A DNA stretch of 64,000 nt from Leptolinea sp964446955 (GCA_964446955.1 CAYUQJ010000001.1:1-64000); one strand, 5' to 3'; positions 33,047 through 42,367 are shown, counted from the stretch's first letter. Numbers and translations: made by a program. The notes: generated by a model not told the origin, from the letters alone.

Positions 33047-33826
33047 TCAATTTCCATATGAGGTTTGGATACAATGCAGCCATTCTTCCAACAGATCATC
33101 CGGTTCATCGGGTACGACGGCTATAACAGGGATGAACTGGGTGTAGGGATTAAGCCCATCAACAACGATCTCTTTTACTGAATTGTTGAGCCAGCGAGCC
33201 GGCAGCCATCCGATGGCGGCTGGATTATTGGTCATGGCTTCCAATAGATTCGCGGGAGATGGGGCGATAAATGTTCTATGGATGTTCTTCGCCGGGTATT
33301 CGGCACTGAGGCTGGTAATTTCCGCGTAGATATCTGTTCCCGGGGTATAGTTCCAGGATTCAACAGGACGTCCGGCGATTGTTTCAGGTGTGTCACAATC
33401 CGGACAAAATTGTTTAAATGCCAGATCCCATGATTCGATACCGGCACGGTACAGCAAAAAAGTTTGAGTGACTGTCAACCTTTCGATGGGATTACTGGAA
33501 TGTCCGGCAAAGACCAGTCGGTCGGTACCAAGCCGGTACACACGCATTCCTTCAGGAATTTTCCTGTCGCCCCAGAGGAGCGAAACGGCGGCATCTGTTT
33601 TCCCCATTTCAGATGCCGGTTTCTCTTCCAGGATAATGTTTAACCGGCCGGATTGAAGAGTGCATGCCTGTATTGCCGGGGATAAGTATTCCAGCGTTGG
33701 CGATAGTTCGACACGGATGGAAATTTTTCCGTCAGTCTTGTTATTGCCTGTCGGAACGCATCCGGCAATCAGAAGTAACAGGATTGCCAGTGAAAGGACG
33801 CGAAGTCTAGAGGATATTGGAAACAA
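33047..33826 (-). CDS. Substrate-binding-like lipoprotein
   Basis: A 259-residue lipoprotein with a signal peptide ending in lipobox IAGC. The rest resembles a periplasmic-binding-protein fold of the PstS/ModA kind: ISIRVELSPTLEYLSPAIQAC at the N-terminus, a central PVESWNYTPGTDIYAE, then NPAAIGWLPARWL (a typical binding-protein loop). No ABC transporter genes are adjacent. Its start overlaps the uppP stop by 20 nt, so it is the last gene of tgt-uppP-lipoprotein. The ligand is unknown. Confidence 0.65.
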   Translation of the reverse strand: MFPISSRLRVLSLAILLLLIAGCVPTGNNKTDGKISIRVELSPTLEYLSPAIQACTLQSGRLNIILEEKPASEMGKTDAAVSLLWGDRKIPEGMRVYRLGTDRLVFAGHSSNPIERLTVTQTFLLYRAGIESWDLAFKQFCPDCDTPETIAGRPVESWNYTPGTDIYAEITSLSAEYPAKNIHRTFIAPSPANLLEAMTNNPAAIGWLPARWLNNSVKEIVVDGLNPYTQFIPVIAVVPDEPDDLLEEWLHCIQTSYGN

Positions 33827-34628
33827 TCAGTACCAGAGCTCCAAGAATGGCACAGTAGATGGAGAAAACCGAGAGCGGCCGTTTGTTCAGGAAGGAAAGC
33901 AGCCATTTGATTGAAAGATACCCGACAACAGCCGCGGCCAGCGTACCGGCCAAAATGGCGGGTAAAAATGATGTCAGATTTGAAATGTCGCGAAGATCAA
34001 GCGCACTCAGAAGACCCGCTGCCAGCATGATGGGAATGGACATCAGGAAGGAGAATTTCGCGGCATCTGCCCTTTTGAGACCGCGAAAAAGACCGGCCGA
34101 GATTGTGGCGCCTGAGCGGGAGATGCCGGGGAACACAGCCAAAGCCTGCCCCAATCCGATCAAGAGCGCATCCAACCAGGTGATAGATGTAAATCCACGT
34201 TCTTTTTGACTGAATCGTTCAGCCGCCAGCATTAATCCAGCCGTGACAAGTAGAAATAATCCGACAATTGCGGGGTTGTTGAAAGCGGCTTCCACCAAAG
34301 GTTTGACAGTCAATCCGGCCAAACCGCCGGGAATGGAGGCCAGAATGATGAGCCATCCCATTTTTGCGCCATCCGTGGCAAATGGTTTGCGTGAAATTAT
34401 CCCTTTGAAAAACTCGGACAAAATCGTGATAAGGTCTTTCCAAAAATACACGATCACAGCGAGTAGTGTACCCAGTTGAACCAGCACGTCAAAAACAAAA
34501 ACTTGCTCTTCCGGGAATTTCCAACCAAGTAAGAATGGAACGATAACAAGATGGGCGGAGCTGGAAACAGGAAGGTATTCGGTAAGTCCCTGGACAATTC
34601 CCAGGATGATGGCTTGAAAGATGGTCAT
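33807..34628 (-). CDS. uppP: Undecaprenyl-diphosphatase
   Basis: Dephosphorylates undecaprenyl diphosphate to recycle the cell-wall lipid carrier, and gives bacitracin tolerance. The 273-residue membrane protein has about eight hydrophobic helices and both family motifs: LTEYLPVSSSAHLVI near the N-terminus and PGISRSGATIS in the middle. It follows tgt by 6 nt and overlaps the lipoprotein gene. Together with alr and the lytic transglycosylase it supports an active peptidoglycan pathway. Confidence 0.96.
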   Translation of the reverse strand: MTIFQAIILGIVQGLTEYLPVSSSAHLVIVPFLLGWKFPEEQVFVFDVLVQLGTLLAVIVYFWKDLITILSEFFKGIISRKPFATDGAKMGWLIILASIPGGLAGLTVKPLVEAAFNNPAIVGLFLLVTAGLMLAAERFSQKERGFTSITWLDALLIGLGQALAVFPGISRSGATISAGLFRGLKRADAAKFSFLMSIPIMLAAGLLSALDLRDISNLTSFLPAILAGTLAAAVVGYLSIKWLLSFLNKRPLSVFSIYCAILGALVLIVSNIL

Positions 34629-34634
34629 ATTACC

Positions 34635-35762
34635 TCACAGTTTTTTGTTGGGATGATTGTAATTCAATAAAAAATCGTCCGCGAATGAATCAAACCGATG
34701 CTCCATGATCGCTTCACGACACAGGCGGACCAACCGCAACAATGTGTACAGATTGTGAATGGAAATCAGCGTTGATGCCAGCATTTCGCGCGCTGATATG
34801 AGGTGACGGATATAGGCACGGCTGAAATTCTGGCATGTGTAACACCCGCAAGTTTCATCGATCGGTCGGGAATCCCGGGCGTTGGCCGCGTTCAACATAT
34901 TCACACGACCTTTCAATGTCATGGCTGATTGATGGCGGGCCAACCGCGTGGGAAGCACACAGTCAAAAATATCAATCCCCCGACGGATGCCGTTGACCAG
35001 ATCTTCCGGTGAGCCGACACCCATGAGATAACGTGGTTTATCGCGCGGTAAGATTGGGCAAACCGTATCCAGTACAGCGTGCATTTCTTCCTTGCTCTCA
35101 CCGACGGACAAACCTCCGATAGCCAGTCCGTCAAAAGACTGGGAAGCTGTCCACTCAGCAGATCGTACACGTAAATCTTCAAAAACACCGCCCTGAACAA
35201 TACCGAAAAGAGCCTGGTCATGGCGGGTTTTTGCCTCAAGGCAACGCAGAGCCCAATTTGTGGTGCGTTCCAAAGCCTTTTCGTTGTAGTCCCGATCATT
35301 GGGCGGAGCGCATTCGTCAAATGCCATAATTATGTCTGCGCCCAGTTTCTGCTGTATTTCAATACTTCTCTCCGGAGTTAGTCGGTGCATTGATCCATCG
35401 ATATGACTCTTAAAGGTTGCGCCATCCGCGTCGATTTTTCGAATACCCGCCAGTGAAAAAACCTGAAAGCCGCCCGAATCCGTCAGGATTGGCCCATGCC
35501 ATTGCATAAATTTATGCAATCCGCCCATCTCAGCCACGAGATCCTCTCCGGGACGGAGATACAGGTGATAGGTGTTACTGAGTACCAGTGACGCACCCAA
35601 CTCCTGTAATTGCGCCGGAGTGACAGCTTTAACCGTAGCCTGGGTACCAACCGGCGCGAAAATGGGCGTGGGGATTTCACCGTGAGGTGTGTTGTAGACA
35701 CCAGCCCGGGCCTGGCCATCCTGTGCAATAAGAGAATATGAAAATTGGTCGGTATCAGACAT
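34635..35762 (-). CDS. tgt: tRNA-guanine transglycosylase (queuine tRNA-ribosyltransferase)
   Basis: Exchanges guanine 34 for preQ1 in tRNAs with GUN anticodons. The 375-residue protein has the catalytic DSGGFQVFSL and DCVLPTRLARHQ, the substrate loop FGIVQGGVF, and the C-terminal zinc site CGCYTCQNFSRAYIRH. GAGGAAAG lies about 12 nt before the ATG. It shares a short divergent promoter region with alr. A TATAAT on the minus strand at about 35801-35806 probably drives it. Confidence 0.96.
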   Translation of the reverse strand: MSDTDQFSYSLIAQDGQARAGVYNTPHGEIPTPIFAPVGTQATVKAVTPAQLQELGASLVLSNTYHLYLRPGEDLVAEMGGLHKFMQWHGPILTDSGGFQVFSLAGIRKIDADGATFKSHIDGSMHRLTPERSIEIQQKLGADIIMAFDECAPPNDRDYNEKALERTTNWALRCLEAKTRHDQALFGIVQGGVFEDLRVRSAEWTASQSFDGLAIGGLSVGESKEEMHAVLDTVCPILPRDKPRYLMGVGSPEDLVNGIRRGIDIFDCVLPTRLARHQSAMTLKGRVNMLNAANARDSRPIDETCGCYTCQNFSRAYIRHLISAREMLASTLISIHNLYTLLRLVRLCREAIMEHRFDSFADDFLLNYNHPNKKL

Positions 35763-35819
35763 AATTAGGTGTTCTTTCCTCTTTTTGAGGTTGGATTTGG
35801 ATTATACCTGATGGAGTGC

Positions 35820-35848
35820 TTGCGTTATCTTCTCCGTGTGGATATACT
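35820..35848 (+). promoter_or_regulatory. alr promoter predicting a leaderless transcript
   Basis: TTGCGT (35820-35825), a 17-nt spacer and TATACT (35843-35848) lie exactly 7 nt before the alr ATG at 35856. Transcription would begin at or beside the start codon. No Shine-Dalgarno sequence is present. Confidence 0.65.
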
Positions 35849-35855
35849 ACCGCAC

Positions 35856-36971
35856 ATGATAATCAGCGAACATACCGATTGGCTTGAGATAGATCTCGGC
35901 GCGTTTAAGAACAATATCAAAAAAATGAAAGAGATAACCGGGAAACCGGTGATGCCTGTGATTAAAGCTAACGCTTACGGGCATGGCCTGGCAGAGATAG
36001 CCCGTGCGGCATTCCAGGGTGAAGCGGCAATCTGTGGCGTGGCCCGTACTGAGGAAGCATACCGTATCCGGCGTAAGGGTATTCGCGGCAAGTTGCTTGT
36101 TCTGGGCGGAGCCATGCCTGAACACGTGCACTTTGTTTTATCCGAAGATGTCTCGATAAGCCTGACAGATCCGGAAACAGCGAAAGGTGTATCCGCCGAG
36201 GCGGTTCGAAAAAAAGGCAAAGTACATGTTCACGCCAAAGTGGATACCGGGATGAACCGGTTGGGCGTTCCGGTAAGTGAGGGGATTGAATTTCTTAAGT
36301 TGTTATACAGTCTTCCCGGTTTGCAGATTGATGGTCTGTTTACACACTTTGCCCGCGCGGATGAGCTTCAGGCTGGCACGACAGAAATGCAATTGGAACG
36401 GTTTAACAAATTCCTGGTCTCGGTCAAACAGGCCGGACTTGCTCCGGCATTGCTGCATAGCGCGAACTCGGCAGCTTCTCTGTATTTCCCGGCCGCCCGC
36501 TTTGATCTGGTTCGCCCTGGCATCGCTCTATTCGGGATTAATCCTGCACCTGAGGCGCCACTCCCGGATGGATTTACCCCGGTATTGCAATGGAAAACAC
36601 GCCTCATTTCCGTAAAAACGATTCCTTCGGGAAATGGCATCAGTTATGGACATCGGTATACAACCAGACACGCGGAACGGGTTGGGGTTATTGCTGTGGG
36701 TTACGCCGATGGATTCAGGCGGGTTAATGGTAATGAGGTACTAATCCGTGGACGATACGCACCGGTGATTGGTTCGATCTGTATGGATCAGTGCATGGTC
36801 AGCCTGGATGATATTCCGGATGCCATGCTAGGGGATGAAGTTGTGTTGATAGGTTCTCAAGGCGAAAACCAGATTTCTGCTGAGTCGATTGCTGAAAAAT
36901 GGGGGACCATCGCGTATGAAGTTGTCTGCGGCTTGACAGCCCGCTTACCGCGTATTTACAGGGAAAAATGA
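35856..36971 (+). CDS. alr: Alanine racemase
   Basis: PLP enzyme making D-alanine for peptidoglycan. The 371-residue protein begins MIISEHTDWLEIDLGAF, matching the usual N-terminus. The PLP Lys is in VIKANAYGHG, and the catalytic Tyr lies in GISYGHRY. The later region has VGYADGFRRVNG and CMDQCMVSLDD. A longer frame upstream would add 29 residues outside the family and overlap the promoter. The gene ends with an ATGATG overlap into recJ. Confidence 0.95.
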   Translation: MIISEHTDWLEIDLGAFKNNIKKMKEITGKPVMPVIKANAYGHGLAEIARAAFQGEAAICGVARTEEAYRIRRKGIRGKLLVLGGAMPEHVHFVLSEDVSISLTDPETAKGVSAEAVRKKGKVHVHAKVDTGMNRLGVPVSEGIEFLKLLYSLPGLQIDGLFTHFARADELQAGTTEMQLERFNKFLVSVKQAGLAPALLHSANSAASLYFPAARFDLVRPGIALFGINPAPEAPLPDGFTPVLQWKTRLISVKTIPSGNGISYGHRYTTRHAERVGVIAVGYADGFRRVNGNEVLIRGRYAPVIGSICMDQCMVSLDDIPDAMLGDEVVLIGSQGENQISAESIAEKWGTIAYEVVCGLTARLPRIYREK

Positions 36972-38692
36972 TGTCTGATATCCAATTGAATAATGGTAAA
37001 AAAATGAAACGCTGGGTGGGACCTGTTCCCATTACAGCAGATGCCGACAGCCAATTATCTGAGTATCCATTCGCGTTCCGCCAGATCCTCTTTAACCGGG
37101 GATTAGACACGGCAGAAAAAGCACGCGAATTCTTGGAAGGGACATCGGAAGAATTTGATCCTTTCCAGATGAAAGGGATGGATATCGCGGTTGATCTGAT
37201 CTTGAAAGCGATCCGTGAAAACGAGAACATCATAGTTTACGGTGATTATGATGTGGATGGTGTGACGGCCACTGTTTTGCTGGTTCAGGCGATTCGCCAG
37301 CTTGGTGGGATCGCGATGGAGTACATCCCCAACCGGTTCGATGAAGGATACGGATTAAATTCCGAAGCAGTTGAAGTATTGAATAAACAGGGTGCGAATC
37401 TGATCGTGACGGTCGATTGTGGAATCCGGTCGGTCAAGGAAGCAGAACTGGCCCGCGAATTAGGGATCAGGCTTGTGATCAGTGATCACCATCATCCTAA
37501 AGAATTACTCCCGCAGGCTGACGCGGTCATTTGCCCGCGGCAGGATGGCGATGTGTACCCATACAAGGAACTTGCAGGGGTGGGGATCGCGTACAAGATT
37601 GCCCGGGCATTGTTCCAGCAGTCCGGGCGTGATCCGGTGGAAGCAGGGCAATGGTTGGACCTGGTTGCATTGGGTACAGTTGCCGATATCGCACCATTAA
37701 CCGGGGAGAACCGGCAATTGGTCAAGCGTGGGCTGTGTTTGATGCGTACAAAACCACGTCAGGGGATCTACTCCTTAATGATGGAAGCGGACTTCCGTAA
37801 CCCTGCCTCAGTATGCGCCGCCGACATAGGATTCAAGCTTGGTCCCCGTTTGAACGCAGCCGGGCGAATGGAATCGGCCATGGATGCACTGCGGCTATTG
37901 ATGACGGATGATCCTTCTGAAGCGGGGCAGCTGGCACAGAAACTTCAAGCCCAGAATGGTGAGCGTCAAGACTTGACCCTGTCCAATCAGAAATTTGCCG
38001 AAGACCAGCTCGGCCAAATTGATGACCTGCCGATCATCATATCGTTTGGAACAGAGGAACAATTCCATTCCGGTATTGTTGGTCTGGTTGCCGCGCGTTT
38101 GGTGGAAAGTCATTACCGTCCGGCAGTGATTGGTGTGATCGGTGATGAAGTTACGCGCGCGTCCTGTCGCAGTATTGATGAATTTCACATAACCCGGGCT
38201 CTTGATGAATGTGCGGAGCTTATGGTGCGGCACGGCGGACACAGCAAGGCAGCCGGGTTTACAGTAAGTAATGAAAACCGTGATGAATTACGGGATAGAC
38301 TGCTGGCGATAGCATCAGCACAATTGGTTCCGGAAGACCTGATACCAACTATTCGGTACGATACTGAGGCAAAGCTAGGTGAACTAAAAGCAGACTTATA
38401 TGCCCTGCAGGATCAACTGGAGCCAACAGGAAGCGAAAATAATAAGCCGGTTTATCTGACCCGCGGGTTAAAGGTTGTTTCAAAAAAACGGATTGGAAGA
38501 GAAAAAAATCATTTGCGTCTGACGCTTACCGATGGAAAGATTAGCATTGACGCGGTGGCATTCCGGATGGGTGAAATGGCGGATAGTCTGCCTGCAACCA
38601 TTGATCTTGTGTATTACTTTGAAGTCAATGAATACAATGGGAACATTTCATTCCAATTGAATGTCCGTGATATTCGAGCGGCAGAATCGTAA
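36968..38692 (+). CDS. recJ: Single-stranded-DNA-specific exonuclease RecJ
   Basis: A 5'-3' single-strand exonuclease of recombination and mismatch repair. The 574-residue protein has the DHH-superfamily motifs YGDYDVDGVTATVLL, TVDCGI and VISDHHHP, then LDLVALGTVADIAPL. The DHHA1 domain has HGGHSKAAGFTV, and a C-terminal OB fold is present (residues 460-570). The start overlaps the alr stop by 4 nt, so translation is coupled. Two ATGs are adjacent; either could be used. Confidence 0.95.
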   Translation: MMSDIQLNNGKKMKRWVGPVPITADADSQLSEYPFAFRQILFNRGLDTAEKAREFLEGTSEEFDPFQMKGMDIAVDLILKAIRENENIIVYGDYDVDGVTATVLLVQAIRQLGGIAMEYIPNRFDEGYGLNSEAVEVLNKQGANLIVTVDCGIRSVKEAELARELGIRLVISDHHHPKELLPQADAVICPRQDGDVYPYKELAGVGIAYKIARALFQQSGRDPVEAGQWLDLVALGTVADIAPLTGENRQLVKRGLCLMRTKPRQGIYSLMMEADFRNPASVCAADIGFKLGPRLNAAGRMESAMDALRLLMTDDPSEAGQLAQKLQAQNGERQDLTLSNQKFAEDQLGQIDDLPIIISFGTEEQFHSGIVGLVAARLVESHYRPAVIGVIGDEVTRASCRSIDEFHITRALDECAELMVRHGGHSKAAGFTVSNENRDELRDRLLAIASAQLVPEDLIPTIRYDTEAKLGELKADLYALQDQLEPTGSENNKPVYLTRGLKVVSKKRIGREKNHLRLTLTDGKISIDAVAFRMGEMADSLPATIDLVYYFEVNEYNGNISFQLNVRDIRAAES

Positions 38693-38698
38693 ACAGGT

Positions 38699-39598
38699 AT
38701 GTCATTTTTGACCGGAGTTCCATCCAAGCGAAAAGCCGTCATCATGGCGGTGGCTGTAACCACAATCTGGTCAACCAGTTGGATTTTTATCAAGATTGGG
38801 CTAAAGGAAATTCCCGCATTGCCTTTCGCGGCAATGCGTTACTTTCTGGCATTTCTGATCCTTCTACCCATACTACTTCGCAATCCCACCCGGCGGACTA
38901 TTCGGGCATTAGTCTGGCGTGACTGGCTGGTATTGACCGGACTGGCCATTCTGACATATTCCCTCAACCAGAGCGGTTTGTTCATTGCTTTGAGTTATCT
39001 TCCCAACACAACGGTAAGTCTGCTGCAAAATTTCAGCCCTGCCTTTATCGCACTTCTGGGAAGTTGGATGTTGCAAGAAACTGTAAACCGAAAGCAGTAT
39101 CTGGGTATGTTTATTCTGTTGGCAGGCGCCCTGATCTTTTTCCTGCCGCTGGAAAGCTATAACATGTCCATACCGGGACTGATTGCGTCAATCGTGACCC
39201 TGATGTCGAATGTGTTCAATTCCATCTTCTCGCGAAAAATCCTGCGGGCGGGTAAGTACCCGGTTATGGTCATGACCGGTGTCTGTATGGGAATTGGTTC
39301 CATTATCATGGTTATCACATCCCGTGCCTGGGAGGTGGTTCCACAGATCAGCCCGAGTTTGTGGGCCATACTGATCTATCTTGCGCTTATCAATACTGCA
39401 CTGGCATTCGTGATGTGGAACACATCACTCCAACAATTGACCGCTTTTGAAGCCAATATAATCAACAACACCATGCTGGTTCAGATTGCCATCCTCTCCT
39501 GGATTTTTCTCGGGGATGCCATTTCATGGAAGATGGCGGTTGGAATGGGATTGGTGATGGGCGGCGCGGTGCTGGTCAACCTGAGGAGCGATTCCTGA
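38699..39598 (+). CDS. EamA/DMT-family transporter, copy 1
   Basis: A 299-residue integral membrane protein with ten predicted helices in two EamA repeats. Such exporters move metabolites or amino acids; the substrate is unknown. It lies 6 nt after recJ. It is clearly paralogous to the next transporter: TGVPSKRKAVIMAV against TGIPSKRNAMIMAV, and FIKIGLKEIPALPFA against VIKIGLNEIPAMPFA. Confidence 0.88.
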   Translation: MSFLTGVPSKRKAVIMAVAVTTIWSTSWIFIKIGLKEIPALPFAAMRYFLAFLILLPILLRNPTRRTIRALVWRDWLVLTGLAILTYSLNQSGLFIALSYLPNTTVSLLQNFSPAFIALLGSWMLQETVNRKQYLGMFILLAGALIFFLPLESYNMSIPGLIASIVTLMSNVFNSIFSRKILRAGKYPVMVMTGVCMGIGSIIMVITSRAWEVVPQISPSLWAILIYLALINTALAFVMWNTSLQQLTAFEANIINNTMLVQIAILSWIFLGDAISWKMAVGMGLVMGGAVLVNLRSDS

Positions 39599-39618
39599 TT
39601 CAAATCGCTTGAACACCG

Positions 39619-39624
39619 TATAAT
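39619..39624 (+). promoter_or_regulatory. Possible -10 element before the second EamA gene
   Basis: TATAAT lies in the 109-nt gap between the two transporter genes, suggesting that copy 2 has its own promoter. There is no convincing -35. Confidence 0.35.
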
Positions 39625-39707
39625 AACTGTGCTTTTACCATATCGCATGTTATTGTCGAACAAGCAGGTACCGGAAAGTGTATTACTGGTCTAATTCATG
39701 AGGGTTT

Positions 39708-40616
39708 ATGCAGATGTTCACTGGAATACCATCAAAGCGGAATGCCATGATCATGGCGGTCATAATGACAATCATCTGGTCATCCAGTTTTGTCGTCATC
39801 AAGATTGGGCTAAATGAAATTCCGGCAATGCCATTCGCCGGTTTACGGTACATCATGGCTTTCCTGTTCATGCTGCCCTGGTTAATAGCAAAACCGGCGC
39901 AGCAGGAAATCCGCATGTTTAAGCGACGCGATTGGATCACACTTGGGGCGCTGGGTATATTGACTTACCCTATGAACCAGGGCTGTCTCTTTCTGGCAAT
40001 GACCTATCTGCCCAATACGACGATCAGCCTGATAACGAATATGGGACCGGTGCTGGTTGCCTTACTGGGTTGGTTTTGGCTGGATGAAAAATTGAATCAT
40101 TGGCAAATGGTTGGTATGGGGATCACCATCGCCGGCGCTCTGGTGTTCTTTTTGCCTGTTGATTGGAAAGTCATATCAGGTCTGGGCGTGTTTTTCACCT
40201 GCGTCACGCTTGTGTCCAATTCCATTGGTTCGGTGTGGACGCGAAAGATCATGAAGGGCGGTATCTATCCGGTCTTGCTGGTCACCGGGATACCGATGGG
40301 TATTGGCTCCATTCTGCTGGCAGCCGGTTCCGGGGCGCTGGCCTGGATCCCAAAGATCAGTTTACAGGTCTGGGGTATTTTGTTGTTCCTGTCCCTGATC
40401 AACACAACCATCGCGTTCACCGTCTGGAACATTGCGTTGAAACGTCTGACCGCTTTTGAAGCAAACCTGATCAGCAGCACAATGCTGGTTCAGATCGCGA
40501 TCTTCTCCTGGTTTTTCCTGGGTGAAATAATCACCTGGAAAATGATTTTTGGTATGGCACTGGTGTTGGGTGGAGTGATCCTGGTCAACGCGCGGGGGAA
40601 AGACAAGGCACGATAA
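39708..40616 (+). CDS. EamA/DMT-family transporter, copy 2
   Basis: A 302-residue ten-helix membrane protein homologous along its full length to the previous gene, consistent with tandem duplication and divergence. Shared blocks include SYLPNTTVSL/TYLPNTTISL and a C-terminal LTAFEANLI. GAGGG precedes the ATG at 39708; a second ATG two codons later aligns better with copy 1. It is followed 3 nt later by arfB. Confidence 0.88.
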   Translation: MQMFTGIPSKRNAMIMAVIMTIIWSSSFVVIKIGLNEIPAMPFAGLRYIMAFLFMLPWLIAKPAQQEIRMFKRRDWITLGALGILTYPMNQGCLFLAMTYLPNTTISLITNMGPVLVALLGWFWLDEKLNHWQMVGMGITIAGALVFFLPVDWKVISGLGVFFTCVTLVSNSIGSVWTRKIMKGGIYPVLLVTGIPMGIGSILLAAGSGALAWIPKISLQVWGILLFLSLINTTIAFTVWNIALKRLTAFEANLISSTMLVQIAIFSWFFLGEIITWKMIFGMALVLGGVILVNARGKDKAR

Positions 40617-40619
40617 GAC

Positions 40620-41045
40620 ATGCTCAAGGTTACTCCCGGTCTGTCTATCGATGAAACAGAGATCCGGATCGATTTCATACGGGCTTCGGGACCGGGCGGG
40701 CAGAATGTGAATAAAGTTGCGACTGCTGTCCAGTTGCGGTTTGATTTCCGGCATTCTTCCTCGTTAACGGAAGAGATTAAAGAACGTCTGGAGAAACTTG
40801 CCGGCAGCCGGGCCACCGGTGATGGTGTGCTGGTATTGGAAGCCAAACGTTACCGCACGCAGGAGCAGAACCGTGCGGATGCCGTGAACCGGCTAATGAT
40901 CTGGCTCCGGAAGGCGTTGGAAAAGCCCGGTGTGCGTAAACCGACCAGGCCCGGTGCTGCCGCGATTGCCAGACGTTTAAGTAAGAAACAAAAACGCAGT
41001 GAAATTAAAACTGAGCGACGATACAGACCTTGCGATTTGGATTAG
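40620..41045 (+). CDS. arfB: Alternative ribosome-rescue factor B (peptidyl-tRNA hydrolase)
   Basis: Releases peptides from ribosomes stalled on mRNAs without a stop codon. The 141-residue protein has the class I release-factor GGQ motif in RASGPGGQNVNKV, no codon-recognition domain, and a C-terminal basic tail (RRLSKKQKRSEIKTERRYRP) that in relatives enters the empty mRNA channel. It overlaps the convergent GNAT gene by 4 nt. Confidence 0.92.
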   Translation: MLKVTPGLSIDETEIRIDFIRASGPGGQNVNKVATAVQLRFDFRHSSSLTEEIKERLEKLAGSRATGDGVLVLEAKRYRTQEQNRADAVNRLMIWLRKALEKPGVRKPTRPGAAAIARRLSKKQKRSEIKTERRYRPCDLD

Positions 41046-41581
41046 TTTTCTTTTTGCAACGTTATCCAGAAAACCTGAACCGTATTCCCATCTGAATGAA
41101 GGAATTCACGTTCGAAAATCCCCCCGCATTTTTGAATTGTCTTTTGGGATGCGGCATTTCCCCTGTCACATGCCAGCATGACCTTATCCAAACCCAATCC
41201 ACGGCTGTATTCAAGCGCGAGATGAAGGATTCGGGTCGCGTACCCCTTATTGCGTTCTGATGGACGAACGCCGTACCCGATGTGACCACCATAGTTGCGA
41301 AGAAAATCGTTTAATTCATGTCGGATGTCCACCATACCAACAATCCGCCCATCGCCCTCGCGGACAGCGAAAAACGTGCTGGAAACTACCCATCCGGGTC
41401 GAAGGGTTTCCTGTCTGCTATTTGCCTTTAAGTGATCCAACCATTCATCAAATGAATCGATTGAATCGAACAATGAACTGCCGTGAAGAAGCGTCTCATT
41501 ATTGTCAAAGTGTTCCTTCCGGTATTCCAGAGCGGGATTCTCAAGCGATTTCCCGGGTGAGATTAAATGTATCTCTTCCAT
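41042..41581 (-). CDS. GNAT-family N-acetyltransferase
   Basis: A 179-residue acetyltransferase with the acetyl-CoA-binding segment GYGVRPSERNKGYATRIL (residues 110-127) and the following LACDRGNAAS...IQKCGG. It resembles small amino-group or antibiotic-type acetyltransferases; the substrate is not readable. It lies 35 nt after the GT2 gene on the same strand. Confidence 0.85.
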   Translation of the reverse strand: MEEIHLISPGKSLENPALEYRKEHFDNNETLLHGSSLFDSIDSFDEWLDHLKANSRQETLRPGWVVSSTFFAVREGDGRIVGMVDIRHELNDFLRNYGGHIGYGVRPSERNKGYATRILHLALEYSRGLGLDKVMLACDRGNAASQKTIQKCGGIFEREFLHSDGNTVQVFWITLQKEN

Positions 41582-41616
41582 AGAAAAAATTCCCTCTTTA
41601 CAACGGCATCAAAGAG

Positions 41617-42300
41617 TCAATCGGTAAAACGGTAGCGCAACAATGTCCAGACGGCGATAAATCCGTCCCACGCTTTGATCTTCTTACCCTGTGAATACTC
41701 GCGGGGATTAAACGTGATGGGGACTTCGAAAATTCGGATGTTGCGTTTAAGAATTTTGGCAGTGAATTCCGGCTCAAATTCAAACCCATGAGCGTGCAGG
41801 GGAATGTCTTTTACCGTATCCCGATAAAACACTTTGTACCCGGTTTCCATATCCGAGAGGATATTGTTGTACAGAATATTGGTCAGGAAGGTCAAAATCT
41901 TATTGGCAACCATATTCCAATATAGGATTGGACGGCGGGCGCCACCCAGGAACCGTGACCCATATACCACTTCCGCAATACCTTCCTGTATGGGTTTTAG
42001 AAGGGCGGGGTAATCACGCGGGTCATATTCCAGATCGGCATCCTGGATGATCAGCACTTCACCGGTGGCAGACTGGATGCCGGTGCGGACGGCAGCTCCT
42101 TTACCCATATTCCTATCATGCAGATAGACTTTTACCAGTGGATCGTCTTTGTATGTGGCCAGGATATCGCGCGTTCCATCTGTAGAGCCATCATCGACCA
42201 CGACAATCTCGTTGACGACGTTCACGGCTTTCACACGTCGGATAATCTCTTCGACAGTTGTATTTTCATTAAACACGGGAATTATTGAAGTCACATTCAT
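41617..42300 (-). CDS. Family 2 glycosyltransferase (polyprenyl-phosphate sugar transferase type)
   Basis: A 227-residue soluble GT-A enzyme beginning MNVTSIIPVFNENTTVEE. The nucleotide-sugar site has VVDDGSTDGT and the DXD-like QDADLEYDP. The mid-part YGSRFLGGARRP and ETGYKVFYRD matches DPM1-like enzymes that load a sugar onto a polyprenyl phosphate. There is no C-terminal membrane domain. A longer frame would add 84 non-homologous residues across the promoter; the start at 42300 matches the family and lies 7 nt after a consensus -10. Confidence 0.88.
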   Translation of the reverse strand: MNVTSIIPVFNENTTVEEIIRRVKAVNVVNEIVVVDDGSTDGTRDILATYKDDPLVKVYLHDRNMGKGAAVRTGIQSATGEVLIIQDADLEYDPRDYPALLKPIQEGIAEVVYGSRFLGGARRPILYWNMVANKILTFLTNILYNNILSDMETGYKVFYRDTVKDIPLHAHGFEFEPEFTAKILKRNIRIFEVPITFNPREYSQGKKIKAWDGFIAVWTLLRYRFTD

Positions 42301-42307
42301 GGGCAGC

Positions 42308-42336
42308 ATTATACGGGTGAGGGGGTGAACTGACAA
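42308..42336 (-). promoter_or_regulatory. Consensus promoter of the GT2 gene, predicted leaderless
   Basis: On the minus strand TTGTCA (42331-42336), exactly 17 nt and TATAAT (42308-42313) end 7 nt before the ATG at 42300. Initiation should fall on the start codon. No Shine-Dalgarno exists in those 7 nt. Confidence 0.75.
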
Positions 42337-42367
42337 GTATTCATCCAGATTGATATGCAAATGTAAA

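Noticed and set aside
35769..35855. A 29-residue N-terminal extension of alanine racemase
   Set aside because: It is not part of the family, lacks a ribosome-binding site, and contains the promoter's -35 and -10 elements.
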